Both the position numbers and the translations under genes were made by a program. Positions 7,072 to 13,518 of a stretch of DNA of 13,518 nucleotides are shown piece after piece. Position 1 is the stretch's first letter; each line of letters begins with the position of its first letter. Where the stretch lies: positions 1 through 13,518 of the forward strand of contig CAZUZD010000161.1 in assembly GCA_964624465.1 (NCBI GenBank), read 5' to 3'. The stretch is from CAZUZD01 sp964624465 (GTDB lineage Bacteria > Planctomycetota > Planctomycetia > Isosphaerales > Isosphaeraceae). The notes beneath the pieces are model-generated. The model saw only the letters and a list, made by a program, of their open reading frames with translations, did no database searches and had not been told where the DNA came from.

Positions 7072-8421
7072 ATGAACCGACGCGACTTCCTCCGCACCGG
7101 CGCGGCGATCACCGCGGCCGGACCCTCCGTGTATGCCAGTGCCTATGCCGCGCCGGCCCGCAAGACGCGCCGGGTGGGCCTGATCGGCACCGGCTGGTAC
7201 GGCAAGGCCGACCTCCTGCGGCTGATCCAGGTCGAGCCCGTCGAGGTCGTGAGCCTCTGCGACGTCGACTCGAAGATGCTCGCCGAGGCCGGCCAGCTCG
7301 TCGCCTCGCGCCAGGTCTCGAAGCAGGTCCCCCGGCTCTACGGCGACTACCGCGAGCTGCTCAAGGAGAAGGACCTCGACCTGGTCCTGATCGGCACCCC
7401 CGACCACTGGCACGCGCTGCCGATGATCGAGGCGGTGGAGAGCGGGCTGGACGTCTGGGTGCAGAAGCCGATCAGCATCGATATCGCCGAGGGCCAGGCG
7501 ATGCTGGCCGCCGCCCGCAAGCACAACAAGGTCGTGCAGGTCGGCACCCAGCGCCGGAGCACGCCGCACCTGATCGAGGCCCGCGACCAGGTCATCCGCG
7601 AGGGAAAATTGGGCAAGGTCGGCCTCGTCGAGATCTACTGCTACTACCACATGCGGGCCAAGGGCAACCCGCCCGACACCCAGCCGCCCGAGAACCTCAA
7701 TTACGAGATGTGGACCGGCCCGGCACCGATGCGGCCGTACAATTCGCTCGTCCACCCGCGCGGCTGGCGGGCGTTCATGGAGTACTCCAACGGGATCGTC
7801 GGCGACATGTGCATCCACATGCTCGACACCACCCGCTGGCTGCTCGACCTGGGCTGGCCCAGGCGCGTCAGCTCCACCGGCGGCATCCTGGTCGACAAGG
7901 CCAGCAAGGCGAACATCACCGACACCCAGACGGCGACCTTCGACTTCGGCGACCTCGACGTCGTCTGGCAGCACCGCACGTACGGCCCGCCGGTCGACCC
8001 CGAGTACCCGTGGGGCCTCACCATCTACGGCGAGAAGGGGACCCTGAAGGCCAGCGTCAACCGCTGGGATTTTACCCCCAACGACGGCGGCCCCAAGCTG
8101 CACGGCGAGGTGAAGTTCGAGTTCGAGCAGTACCCCGAGGATAAGGATGAGAAGGACCTGGAGCGCCATGTCGCCCCCGCCATCCGCGGCCACATGCGCG
8201 ACTTCCTCCAGGCCGTCGACAACCGCACGAAGCCCGTGGCCGACATCGAGCAGGGGTACATCTCCACCGCGAGCTGCATCCTGGCCAACCTCTCGCAGGA
8301 GCTCGGCCGCTCGATGACCTGGGACCCCCAGGCCGGTAAGGTCGTCGGCGACGACGAGGCGAACAGCCGCCTGCTCCGCCCCTATCGCGCCCCGTGGGTC
8401 CACCCCGCGACCAAGGGCTGA
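7072..8421 (+). CDS. Tat-exported Gfo/Idh/MocA family oxidoreductase
   Basis: A 449-residue NAD(P)-dependent sugar/inositol-type dehydrogenase family member. It starts with a twin-arginine signal, RRDFLR (3-8), an Ala-rich core and a likely cut near residues 24-29. The Rossmann dinucleotide loop is GLIGTGWYG (36-44), followed by LCDVD (63-67) and GTPDHWHA (108-115). The usual EKP motif appears as QKP (131-133), keeping the catalytic Lys132. The C-terminal domain has HPRGWR (228-233) and GDMCIHMLD (244-252, H249 the likely catalytic His). Planctomycetes hold large families of such exported oxidoreductases, thought to act on sugars or glycan breakdown products outside the cytoplasm; the substrate here is unknown. 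The ATG at 7072 is chosen because the Tat signal begins exactly there, although the frame is open from 5917; no strong ribosome-binding site is seen. It is followed by two hairpins. Confidence 0.95.
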   Translation: MNRRDFLRTGAAITAAGPSVYASAYAAPARKTRRVGLIGTGWYGKADLLRLIQVEPVEVVSLCDVDSKMLAEAGQLVASRQVSKQVPRLYGDYRELLKEKDLDLVLIGTPDHWHALPMIEAVESGLDVWVQKPISIDIAEGQAMLAAARKHNKVVQVGTQRRSTPHLIEARDQVIREGKLGKVGLVEIYCYYHMRAKGNPPDTQPPENLNYEMWTGPAPMRPYNSLVHPRGWRAFMEYSNGIVGDMCIHMLDTTRWLLDLGWPRRVSSTGGILVDKASKANITDTQTATFDFGDLDVVWQHRTYGPPVDPEYPWGLTIYGEKGTLKASVNRWDFTPNDGGPKLHGEVKFEFEQYPEDKDEKDLERHVAPAIRGHMRDFLQAVDNRTKPVADIEQGYISTASCILANLSQELGRSMTWDPQAGKVVGDDEANSRLLRPYRAPWVHPATKG

Positions 8422-8429
8422 TCTTCGCC

Positions 8430-8472
8430 GTCGCCCAGCGAGTCGAGTCGCTGACCCGGCTCGCTGGGCGAC
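8430..8472. terminator. Perfect 13-bp hairpin after the oxidoreductase gene
   Basis: GTCGCCCAGCGAG (8430-8442) pairs perfectly with CTCGCTGGGCGAC (8460-8472) across a 17-base loop. It begins eight bases past the oxidoreductase stop, in the 126-base gap between convergent genes, so it could end both transcripts. There is no T-run, so it is not a classic intrinsic terminator. Confidence 0.6.
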
Positions 8473-8481
8473 ACCGCCCAG

Positions 8482-8520
8482 CTGGGTAGCCCGGACAACT
8501 TGCTCGTCCGGGCTACCCAG
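8482..8520. repeat. Perfect 15-bp inverted repeat, possible interspersed repeat unit
   Basis: CTGGGTAGCCCGGAC (8482-8496) pairs perfectly with GTCCGGGCTACCCAG (8506-8520) around a 9-base loop (AACTTGCTC). ATTTCT follows on the plus strand, a poor T-run. It stands ten bases after the first hairpin and 27 bases before the end of the aldolase-family gene. The symmetric arms and intergenic site between convergent genes resemble REP-like or MITE-like elements. It could also act as a bidirectional terminator. Only one copy is in the window, so repetition is inferred. Confidence 0.65.
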
Positions 8521-8547
8521 ATTTCTCCGCAGTCTTGTCGGGGCCGC

Positions 8548-9852
8548 TCAGATCAGGCCGAAGGCGGCGTCGAGGTCGGCGATGACGGCGTCGGACATGG
8601 GGAGCAGGGGGCCGAGGGGGCGGCAGTTGATCATGGCCTCGGCCGTCGACTCCAGCACTTCGAGGCGGTCGAAGGCGTCGAGGACGCTGGTGCCGCAGAC
8701 CTGCACGCCGTCGTTCTCCAGCAGCAGGATCGGGTTGCGCACCGAGACGAGATCGACCAGGTCGGAGCCGTCGCCGCGGCGGGCCCCGAACCGGGCGCGC
8801 TGGACATCGCGCAGGAACAGGTAGCTCTCGGGGATCGTGCGGGTGTCGAGCGGGGCGTCGGTGACGCTGAAGGCGGTGGCGTTGACGGGGTACGCGTTGA
8901 CGATGGCCTGGAACGCGGGATGGGCCCGGTAGAGGGCGCGGTGGTTGGCCCACGACGAGCTGGGCGTGCGGCCCGCCTCGGGCACGCCGGCGCGGACGAG
9001 CACCGGGTCGGCCAGGTCGATCGCCTCGCGGTCGTGGCCGTGCGGGGTGATCAGGAACGTGTCGGGCTCAGCCGGCAGGCGGGCCGAGAAGGCGCCCTGG
9101 GTGCTGATCATGAGCCGCTGCCGGTAGGCCCGCCGCACGAACGCGACGAGCTGCCGCCTCAGCTCGCGCTCGGCGCTGGTGACGGGGCCGGTGCGCGCCG
9201 GCGGGCCGGTCACGACGGCCGGCGGCGGGGTCGCCAGTGCGGCGTCATCGAGCGTGCGCACCGGGCCGAGCCCGCTGGCCTTGATGACCGTCTTGGCGCA
9301 GAACTCCAGGGCCTCGAACCGCTCGAAGGCCTGCGGCAGGTCGGCCCCGGCGGTGACGACGCCGTGATTCTCCAGCAGCACGCAGCCGAACCCCTGGCCG
9401 AACGCCGCCGCGATGCTCTGCCCGAGCTCCTCGCTGCCGGGGCGCGCGTACGGGGCGAAGCCGACCGGCCCGCAGGTGCGGTGCGCCTGGAGCAGGAGCC
9501 GGGGGTCGGGCACCCGCCTGGCGATGCTGAAGGCGACCAGGGCCACCGGGTGCGCGTGCACGATCCCGTGGAGCTCGGGGCGGGCCTCGTAGATGGCCCG
9601 GTGGAACGGGTACTCCGACGACGGCCGGTGCCGTCCCTCGGCGGTGCCGTCGGGCCGGACGCAGACGATGTCGTCGCGGGTCAGGGCCCCCTTGTCCACC
9701 CGCGCCGGCGTGATCCAGACGGTGCCGTCGGGCTCGCGGATCGAGAGGTTGCCGCCGCTGGTCGTCGTCATCCGATAGCGGTAGATCCGCTCCATCGTCC
9801 GCAGCAAGGCGTCGCGCGGGTGCTCGAACCCGCCGGTCGTGGCCCAGGTCAT
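8548..9852 (-). CDS. Tandem class II aldolase/adducin-domain protein, second domain degenerate
   Basis: A 434-residue fusion of two class II aldolase/adducin domains, about twice the usual length of 200-230. Domain 1 (about 10-205) is intact: TSGGNLS (31-37), E80 in SSEYPFH, metal ligands H99 and H101 in HAHP, and H163 in ENHG. Family members such as fuculose- and ribulose-phosphate aldolase/epimerase use these residues with Zn2+ to cleave or epimerise sugar phosphates; the substrate here is not predictable. Domain 2 (about 225-430) keeps the fold pattern but reads STQGAFS (250-256), S300 for the Glu, N319 and Y321 for the two His (NAYP), and D381 for the third (ENDG), so it should not bind metal. 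The ATG at 9852 has GGGGAGG at 9865-9859, six bases upstream; upstream residues in the open frame are Arg/Gly-rich noise. Divergent from the phospholipase gene. Confidence 0.93.
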   Translation of the reverse strand: MTWATTGGFEHPRDALLRTMERIYRYRMTTTSGGNLSIREPDGTVWITPARVDKGALTRDDIVCVRPDGTAEGRHRPSSEYPFHRAIYEARPELHGIVHAHPVALVAFSIARRVPDPRLLLQAHRTCGPVGFAPYARPGSEELGQSIAAAFGQGFGCVLLENHGVVTAGADLPQAFERFEALEFCAKTVIKASGLGPVRTLDDAALATPPPAVVTGPPARTGPVTSAERELRRQLVAFVRRAYRQRLMISTQGAFSARLPAEPDTFLITPHGHDREAIDLADPVLVRAGVPEAGRTPSSSWANHRALYRAHPAFQAIVNAYPVNATAFSVTDAPLDTRTIPESYLFLRDVQRARFGARRGDGSDLVDLVSVRNPILLLENDGVQVCGTSVLDAFDRLEVLESTAEAMINCRPLGPLLPMSDAVIADLDAAFGLI

Positions 9853-9905
9853 CGCCAGCCTCCCCGGGACCGCTCGCCCCTTGGCAGGGCCCTGGTCCCT
9901 GGCGC

Positions 9906-9911
9906 ATCGTA
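9906..9911 (-). promoter_or_regulatory. Candidate -10 box for the aldolase-family gene
   Basis: TACGAT on the minus strand (9911-9906), a 4-of-6 match, about 55 bases before the ATG at 9852. The -35 at a 17-base spacing (TGGCTC, 9934-9929) is poor. It lies in the 141-base divergent gap with the phospholipase gene, for which no promoter could be chosen. Confidence 0.28.
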
Positions 9912-9993
9912 GCCCGCACGGGGCAGGGGAGCCAGCGCCGCGCGCGGCCGGCGCCGGCCCCGACACCCGAGCCACCCGGATCAGGAACCCGCC

Positions 9994-11097
9994 ATGAGAC
10001 TGCCCCGCGCCGCCCGCACCGCACTTGCGCCGATCCTCGCCCTCGCCGCCGTCGCCGGGCGGGCGACGGCCGACGAGCCGCTGCGGCTGAACCAGATCCA
10101 GGTCCTCGGCACCCACAACTCATACCACCTGGCCCCCGAGCCCGCCGTGATGGCGGTGCTGCGGGCCGGCGGCGGCAACCGGGCCGACGGGCTCGACTAC
10201 AGCCACCGCCCGCTGGCCGAGCAGTTCGGCCGGCTGGGCATCCGCCAGATCGAGCTGGACGTCTTCGCCGACCCCGAGGGCGGCCTCTACGCCCGCAAGG
10301 ACACCCCGGCCGACGACCCGCTCCGCCAGCCCGGCCTGAAGGTGCTGCACGTGCCCGACATCGACACCCGCTCGACCGTGCCCACCTTCGCCGGGGCCCT
10401 GGCGCAGGTGCGGGCCTGGTCGGCGGCGCACCCGGACCATGTGCCGATCCTGGTCCTGGTCGAGCTCAAGGACGAGGCGAACGCCGGCCTGCCCACGAGG
10501 CCCATCCCGTTCGACGCCGCCGGGCTCGACGCCGTCGACGCGGCCATCCGCGCCGTCTTCGGGCCGGGCACCGTCTTCACGCCGGACGACCTGCGGAGCG
10601 ACTCCGACTCGCTGCCGGCGGCGATCGCCGCGCGGGGCTGGCCGGCGCTCGACGCGGTGCGGGGCCGGGTCCTGTTCGCACTCGACAACGAGGGCCGGCT
10701 CCGCGACCTCTACCTGGCCGGCCACCCGGCGCTGCGGGGCCGGGCGATGTTCGCCACCGCGCCCGACCTCGACCACCCGGCCGCCGCCTGGTTCAAGCTC
10801 AACGACCCCGAGGCGCAGGCCGACACGATCCGCACCGCCGTGCAACGCGGTTACCTGGTGCGGACCCGGGCCGATGCCGACACGGTGCAGGCCCGCCGCA
10901 ACGACCCCACCCGCCGCGACCGGGCCCTGGCCAGCGGGGCCCAGTTCGTGAGCACCGACTACCCCGAGGCGCGGCCCGAGCTGTCCCCCTACGTCGTACG
11001 GCTGCCCGGCGGGGTGGCCGCGCGGCCGAACCCGGTCAGCGCGCCGGGGGCGGATCCGGCTCGCGACGTCGAGGGGCCGATCGGGCCCGGGCGCTGA
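9994..11097 (+). CDS. Secreted Ca2+-dependent phosphoinositide phospholipase C-like protein
   Basis: A 367-residue exported protein of the Ca2+-dependent PI-PLC family (PI-PLC-X-like TIM barrel). A Sec signal occupies 1-26 (hydrophobic core 8-20, cut likely ATA-DE). The catalytic signature is GTHNSYH (39-45, H41), followed by the acidic pair IELDV (86-90, E87 and D89, likely Ca2+ ligands) and the second catalytic His in LHVPDID (118-124, H119). VLVELKD (154-160) and VSTDYPEARPEL near the C-terminus are further family hallmarks. Known members cleave phosphatidylinositol or related phosphodiesters; the true substrate here is unknown and could be environmental phospholipid. The tail after about 345 is Pro/Gly-rich. 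The ATG at 9994 begins the signal peptide and has AGGA at 9983-9986, seven bases upstream. Confidence 0.9.
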   Translation: MRLPRAARTALAPILALAAVAGRATADEPLRLNQIQVLGTHNSYHLAPEPAVMAVLRAGGGNRADGLDYSHRPLAEQFGRLGIRQIELDVFADPEGGLYARKDTPADDPLRQPGLKVLHVPDIDTRSTVPTFAGALAQVRAWSAAHPDHVPILVLVELKDEANAGLPTRPIPFDAAGLDAVDAAIRAVFGPGTVFTPDDLRSDSDSLPAAIAARGWPALDAVRGRVLFALDNEGRLRDLYLAGHPALRGRAMFATAPDLDHPAAAWFKLNDPEAQADTIRTAVQRGYLVRTRADADTVQARRNDPTRRDRALASGAQFVSTDYPEARPELSPYVVRLPGGVAARPNPVSAPGADPARDVEGPIGPGR

Positions 11098-11103
11098 GGC
11101 CCC

Positions 11104-11121
11104 CCGGCGCGTCGGCGCCGG
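11104..11121. terminator. Short GC hairpin after the phospholipase gene
   Basis: CCGGCGC (11104-11110), loop GTCG, GCGCCGG (11115-11121): a perfect 7-base stem seven bases past the phospholipase stop and touching the putative -35 of the next gene at 11122. No T-run follows, so it may be a weak terminator or only chance in GC-rich DNA. Confidence 0.35.
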
Positions 11122-11150
11122 TTGCCCTGGGGGGGGTCGGCCCGTATTCT
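11122..11150 (+). promoter_or_regulatory. Putative sigma70-type promoter of the SirB1 gene
   Basis: TTGCCC (11122-11127), a 17-base spacer and TATTCT (11145-11150). The -35 matches TTGACA at 4 of 6 and the -10 matches TATAAT at 4 of 6. This is the best promoter in the window and shares its -35 with the one at 641. Predicted leader about 100 bases. Confidence 0.48.
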
Positions 11151-11258
11151 TGGGCAGGGCCGCCGCGTCCGATCCCGAGCCGTCGCGGCGGGGCCGGGCG
11201 GGGGGCCGGGAACCCTGAAAATTTCGCGGCCGGCGTGCCGAGGGGTCTGCTCCGTCCG

Positions 11259-12098
11259 ATGCCCGAACCGACCTTCGCCCACAGCCCCGAATTCCAGCGC
11301 CTGGTGCGCGGGGACGCCACGGCCGACCTGACCCGCATCGCGCTGGAGATCGCCAGCGACGCCGACCCCGGCCTGGACCGCGACGCCTACCTGGCCCGGA
11401 TCGACCGGCTGGCCGACCGGGTGCGCGACCGCTGCCGCGACGGGGCGAAGGTCCGGCACCTGCTCGGGCAGATCAACTGGGTGCTGTTCGTCGAGGAGGG
11501 GATCCGCGGCAACGACACGGCGTATTACGACCCCCGCAACAGCTTCCTGAACGAGGTGCTGGACCGGAAGCTGGGCATCCCGCTGAGCCTCTCGGTGCTG
11601 TACCTGGCGGTGGCCGACCGGGTGGGCCTGATCATGGGCGGGGTGAACCTGCCCGGCCACTTCCTGATCCGCACCGGCCAGGGCCCGCAGACGATCTTCG
11701 TCGACCCGTACCACGGCGGCCTGCTGCTCGACCGCGCCGGCTGCGCCCGCCGGGTCGAGGAGGTGACCGGCCAGGTGCTGGCGCTCGACGACGTCAGCCT
11801 GGCGGCCTGCTCGACGGCGACGGTGGTGGCCCGGATGCTCCGGAACCTCAAGGCGGTGTACCTCCGCGAGGGAGACTTCGCCGCGGCGGTGCCCGTGCTG
11901 CGGCGGCTGGCGGCGATCACCCCCGGCGACCCCCTGGAGCGCCGGGATCTGGGCGTGGCCTGCCTGCACGTCGACAGCCCCGGCGAGTCGATCGACCACC
12001 TCCAGGCCTACCTCGACGCCCGCCCCGAGGCCGACGACGCCTCCGACGTCTCCGCCCTGCTCCAGGCCGCCCGCCGCAAGGTCGCCGAATGGAACTGA
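11259..12098 (+). CDS. SirB1 family transglutaminase-like/TPR protein
   Basis: A 279-residue soluble protein. Residues about 45-185 form a SirB1-type transglutaminase-like domain (Transglut_core2): YYDPRNSFLNEVLDRKLGIP (89-108), LSLSVLYLAVADRVGL (109-124), GVNLPGHFLIR (128-138, H134) and VDPYHGG (148-154, D149). In true transglutaminases Cys-His-Asp is catalytic; the His and Asp are here but the helix that would carry the Cys reads LSLS, so enzyme activity is doubtful. Residues about 190-275 form TPR-like helices (NLKAVYLREGDFAAAVPVL and a second pair ending near DVSALLQAA). Bacterial SirB1 proteins are widespread and of uncertain function, with no signal peptide. The ATG at 11259 is preferred over a GTG at 11235; the only Shine-Dalgarno candidate, GAGGGG at 11240-11245, is 13 bases away, so the start is moderately certain. 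Confidence 0.9.
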   Translation: MPEPTFAHSPEFQRLVRGDATADLTRIALEIASDADPGLDRDAYLARIDRLADRVRDRCRDGAKVRHLLGQINWVLFVEEGIRGNDTAYYDPRNSFLNEVLDRKLGIPLSLSVLYLAVADRVGLIMGGVNLPGHFLIRTGQGPQTIFVDPYHGGLLLDRAGCARRVEEVTGQVLALDDVSLAACSTATVVARMLRNLKAVYLREGDFAAAVPVLRRLAAITPGDPLERRDLGVACLHVDSPGESIDHLQAYLDARPEADDASDVSALLQAARRKVAEWN

Positions 12099-12333
12099 AG
12101 GGGGGTCCAGATCGGTTTCCCGGAGAATGATTGGAGGCCGGCGTCCGGGCGACCGATAGAGTCCGAATGGAGCAGCTGGCAAGTCGCGGACGCGACCGGC
12201 CGGGCCAAATGGTCGGCATTCAAGGTTCGGTCTGGACAAGACTTCGGACGGATGCGATCAACGGGCCGCGGCGCTTCGGGTCGAGCGGGATGCTCGGCGC
12301 GCCACCCCTGACCCTCAGGAGGAGCAGCCCCCG
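12099..12333 (+). other. Intergenic region before the lipoprotein gene
   Basis: A 235-base gap, relatively AT-rich for this window. Short open frames cross it without a convincing product. TTGGAG at 12131-12136 and TAGAGT at 12157-12162 resemble promoter boxes, but the 20-base spacing is too long, so none is called. The strong AGGAGGAG ribosome-binding site of the next gene is at 12317-12324. Confidence 0.45.
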
Positions 12334-13518
12334 ATGCGTCGGCCCTCTGGCGTCCTGAGCACCGTCGTGGTCTGGGCCTGGCCCTGGGCCGGGAACCCCG
12401 CCGCGGGCCCGCGACCGGCGGGTGCCGCGCTGGCCCTGGCGCTCGGGTTGACGCTGGTCGGCGGCACCGGCTGCTCGACGACCGGCAACGGCAACGGGGG
12501 GGGCGGCCTGGGCCGGCCCCGGGTGCTGCCGGGGGTCAAGACGGTCACCTCCGTCGGCGACAAGCCGTCGACGGTCGTCGCCGGCCTCTCGGGCGACTCG
12601 TACACCACCGACGTCGAGTTGCCCGCCGGCCGCGACCGGGCGCAGGGGCGGATCACCGGCCGCGTGCTCGACGACCGCGGCCGGCCCGTGCCGGGCGCCG
12701 AGGTCCGCCTGGCCGACGGCACCACTCCCTATGGCCGGAACGTTGCGGCCATCACCGACGACTCCGGGGCGTTCACCCTCCGCGAGCTGCGGCCCGGCAC
12801 CCGCTACACGCTGATCGCCGAGACCGGCGACGGCGGCCCCTCGCGGCTCGGTCGCGCCGTGGCCGAGGCCCCCGAGTCGGACATCCGCATCCGCCTGGCC
12901 TCCGCCCGCGGGCGCACCGCCACCCCCGGCGACGACCCGGGCCGCGCCGCCCAGGGCCGCCGGACCGAGGACGGCGACTTCGAGTCGGACGACCCGCCGG
13001 CGCCGAAGCCGAGGCCCCGGGTCAACCCCGCCGACCTGCCCGACGACCCCGAGGCCATCGCCGACCCGGAGGCGATCGACGACCCGGCTCCCTCGTCCCG
13101 ACGCTCGTCCCGGCCGGCCGCCGACGACCCGGCGCCGGCGCCGCGCACGCGGCCAGCCTCCTCGGCCCGCAGGGGCGTCGATCCCTGGCGCTCCACCGGC
13201 CCCGAGGTGGAGCCGGCCGGCTCGCGGAGCAACAGCCGGGTCGACCTGCCCGAGCCCGACCGGGCCCGCAGCGCCTACGGCCTGCCGTACGACGGCGAGG
13301 ACGGCGAGAACCCGCTGCCACCGGCCCGCGAGCGCCAGGACGACCCCCGCGACGACCGCTCCATCGACGGCGCCGAGCCCGTGGCCCGATCCCGGCCGGC
13401 CCCGTCGCGGGGCAGCTCGGGCCGTGGCGATACGGTCGAGACCTTCACCGCGGCCGCCACGCTGCCGGCCGAGAGCTTCGTCGGCCGCTCGTACGGACCC
13501 GAGCCCGAGCCGGGCGCC
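12334..13518 (+). CDS. Probable lipoprotein with carboxypeptidase-regulatory-like domain (3' end outside window)
   Basis: The first 395 residues of a protein that is still open at the window edge. AGGAGGAG at 12317-12324, nine bases upstream, fixes the ATG at 12334. An unusually long N-terminus leads to a hydrophobic segment (31-43) and GGTGC with Cys47, a plausible but non-ideal lipobox, so lipoprotein export is likely but not certain. A Gly/Asn-rich linker follows, then one carboxypeptidase-regulatory-like Ig-type domain at about 105-189: ITGRVLDDRGRPVPGAEVRL (107-126), TDDSGAFTLREL (141-152) and GTRYTLIAE (155-163). From about 190 the chain is low-complexity, rich in Pro, Asp, Arg, Ser and Ala (for example DLPDDPEAIADPEAIDDP), with no predicted fold. 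This suggests a surface or periplasmic stalk whose main domain may lie beyond the edge. Function unknown. Confidence 0.85.
   Translation, partial: MRRPSGVLSTVVVWAWPWAGNPAAGPRPAGAALALALGLTLVGGTGCSTTGNGNGGGGLGRPRVLPGVKTVTSVGDKPSTVVAGLSGDSYTTDVELPAGRDRAQGRITGRVLDDRGRPVPGAEVRLADGTTPYGRNVAAITDDSGAFTLRELRPGTRYTLIAETGDGGPSRLGRAVAEAPESDIRIRLASARGRTATPGDDPGRAAQGRRTEDGDFESDDPPAPKPRPRVNPADLPDDPEAIADPEAIDDPAPSSRRSSRPAADDPAPAPRTRPASSARRGVDPWRSTGPEVEPAGSRSNSRVDLPEPDRARSAYGLPYDGEDGENPLPPARERQDDPRDDRSIDGAEPVARSRPAPSRGSSGRGDTVETFTAAATLPAESFVGRSYGPEPEPGA

Noticed and set aside
8500..9912. 470-codon plus-strand frame opposite the aldolase-family gene
   Set aside because: Composition is shadow-like and the minus strand has two recognisable aldolase domains.
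9853..9993. Plus-strand promoter for the phospholipase in the divergent gap
   Set aside because: Only TAGCCC- or CATCGT-like boxes without a reasonable -35 were seen, no better than chance.
10989..12239. 416-codon minus-strand frame opposite the SirB1 gene
   Set aside because: Low-complexity Gly/Val/Arg product; the plus strand has the conserved SirB1 motifs.
13000..13140. Tandem DNA repeat in the Asp/Pro-rich part of the lipoprotein gene
   Set aside because: The repetition is at the amino-acid level only (short D-P-E-A-I motif twice); the DNA does not form a regular tandem array.

Overview
The window is very GC-rich, has long spurious open frames on both strands and strong G/C at third codon positions. 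Its gene content fits a planctomycete, probably family Isosphaeraceae or a relative. That assignment is inferred from a Tat-exported Gfo/Idh/MocA oxidoreductase, a secreted CotH-kinase protein with EF-hands, an ankyrin protein with the planctomycete-style N-terminus, a SirB1 protein and a carboxypeptidase-regulatory-like lipoprotein. No rRNA or other marker gene is present to fix the taxonomy.

Layout, left to right: (1) 1-435, minus: 5' part of a strikingly eukaryote-like cyclophilin, cut by the window edge. (2) 759-1337, plus: SMI1/KNR4 (SUKH) protein, divergent from the cyclophilin across a 323-base region with a plausible promoter on each strand. (3) 1361-1627, minus: small unrecognised ORF. 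(4) 1887-3353, minus: ankyrin-repeat protein. (5) 3626-5626, minus: secreted CotH-kinase protein bracketed by two EF-hand modules. (6) 6077-6877, plus: family-2-type sulfotransferase, divergent from CotH across 450 bases. (7) 7072-8421, plus: Tat-signal Gfo/Idh/MocA oxidoreductase. (8) 8430-8520: two perfect hairpins between convergent genes. (9) 8548-9852, minus: double class II aldolase/adducin protein whose second domain has lost the metal ligands. (10) 9994-11097, plus: secreted Ca2+-dependent PI-PLC-like phosphodiesterase. (11) 11259-12098, plus: SirB1 transglutaminase-like/TPR protein. (12) 12334 to the edge, plus: lipoprotein with a carboxypeptidase-regulatory-like domain and a long disordered Pro/Asp/Arg tail, cut by the window edge.

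The genes are mostly single transcription units with their own ribosome-binding sites and 5' leaders, alternating in strand. There is no compact operon and no obvious multigene pathway. Four products look exported (CotH, oxidoreductase, PLC, lipoprotein), which suits a large periplasm and complex envelope. I see no mobile element, CRISPR array, tRNA or rRNA, and no convincing new multigene system. The best leads are the CypA-like cyclophilin, the degenerate second aldolase domain, the EF-hand/CotH architecture, the paired hairpins, and a recurrent promoter form (TTGCCC, 17-18 bases, TANNCT).
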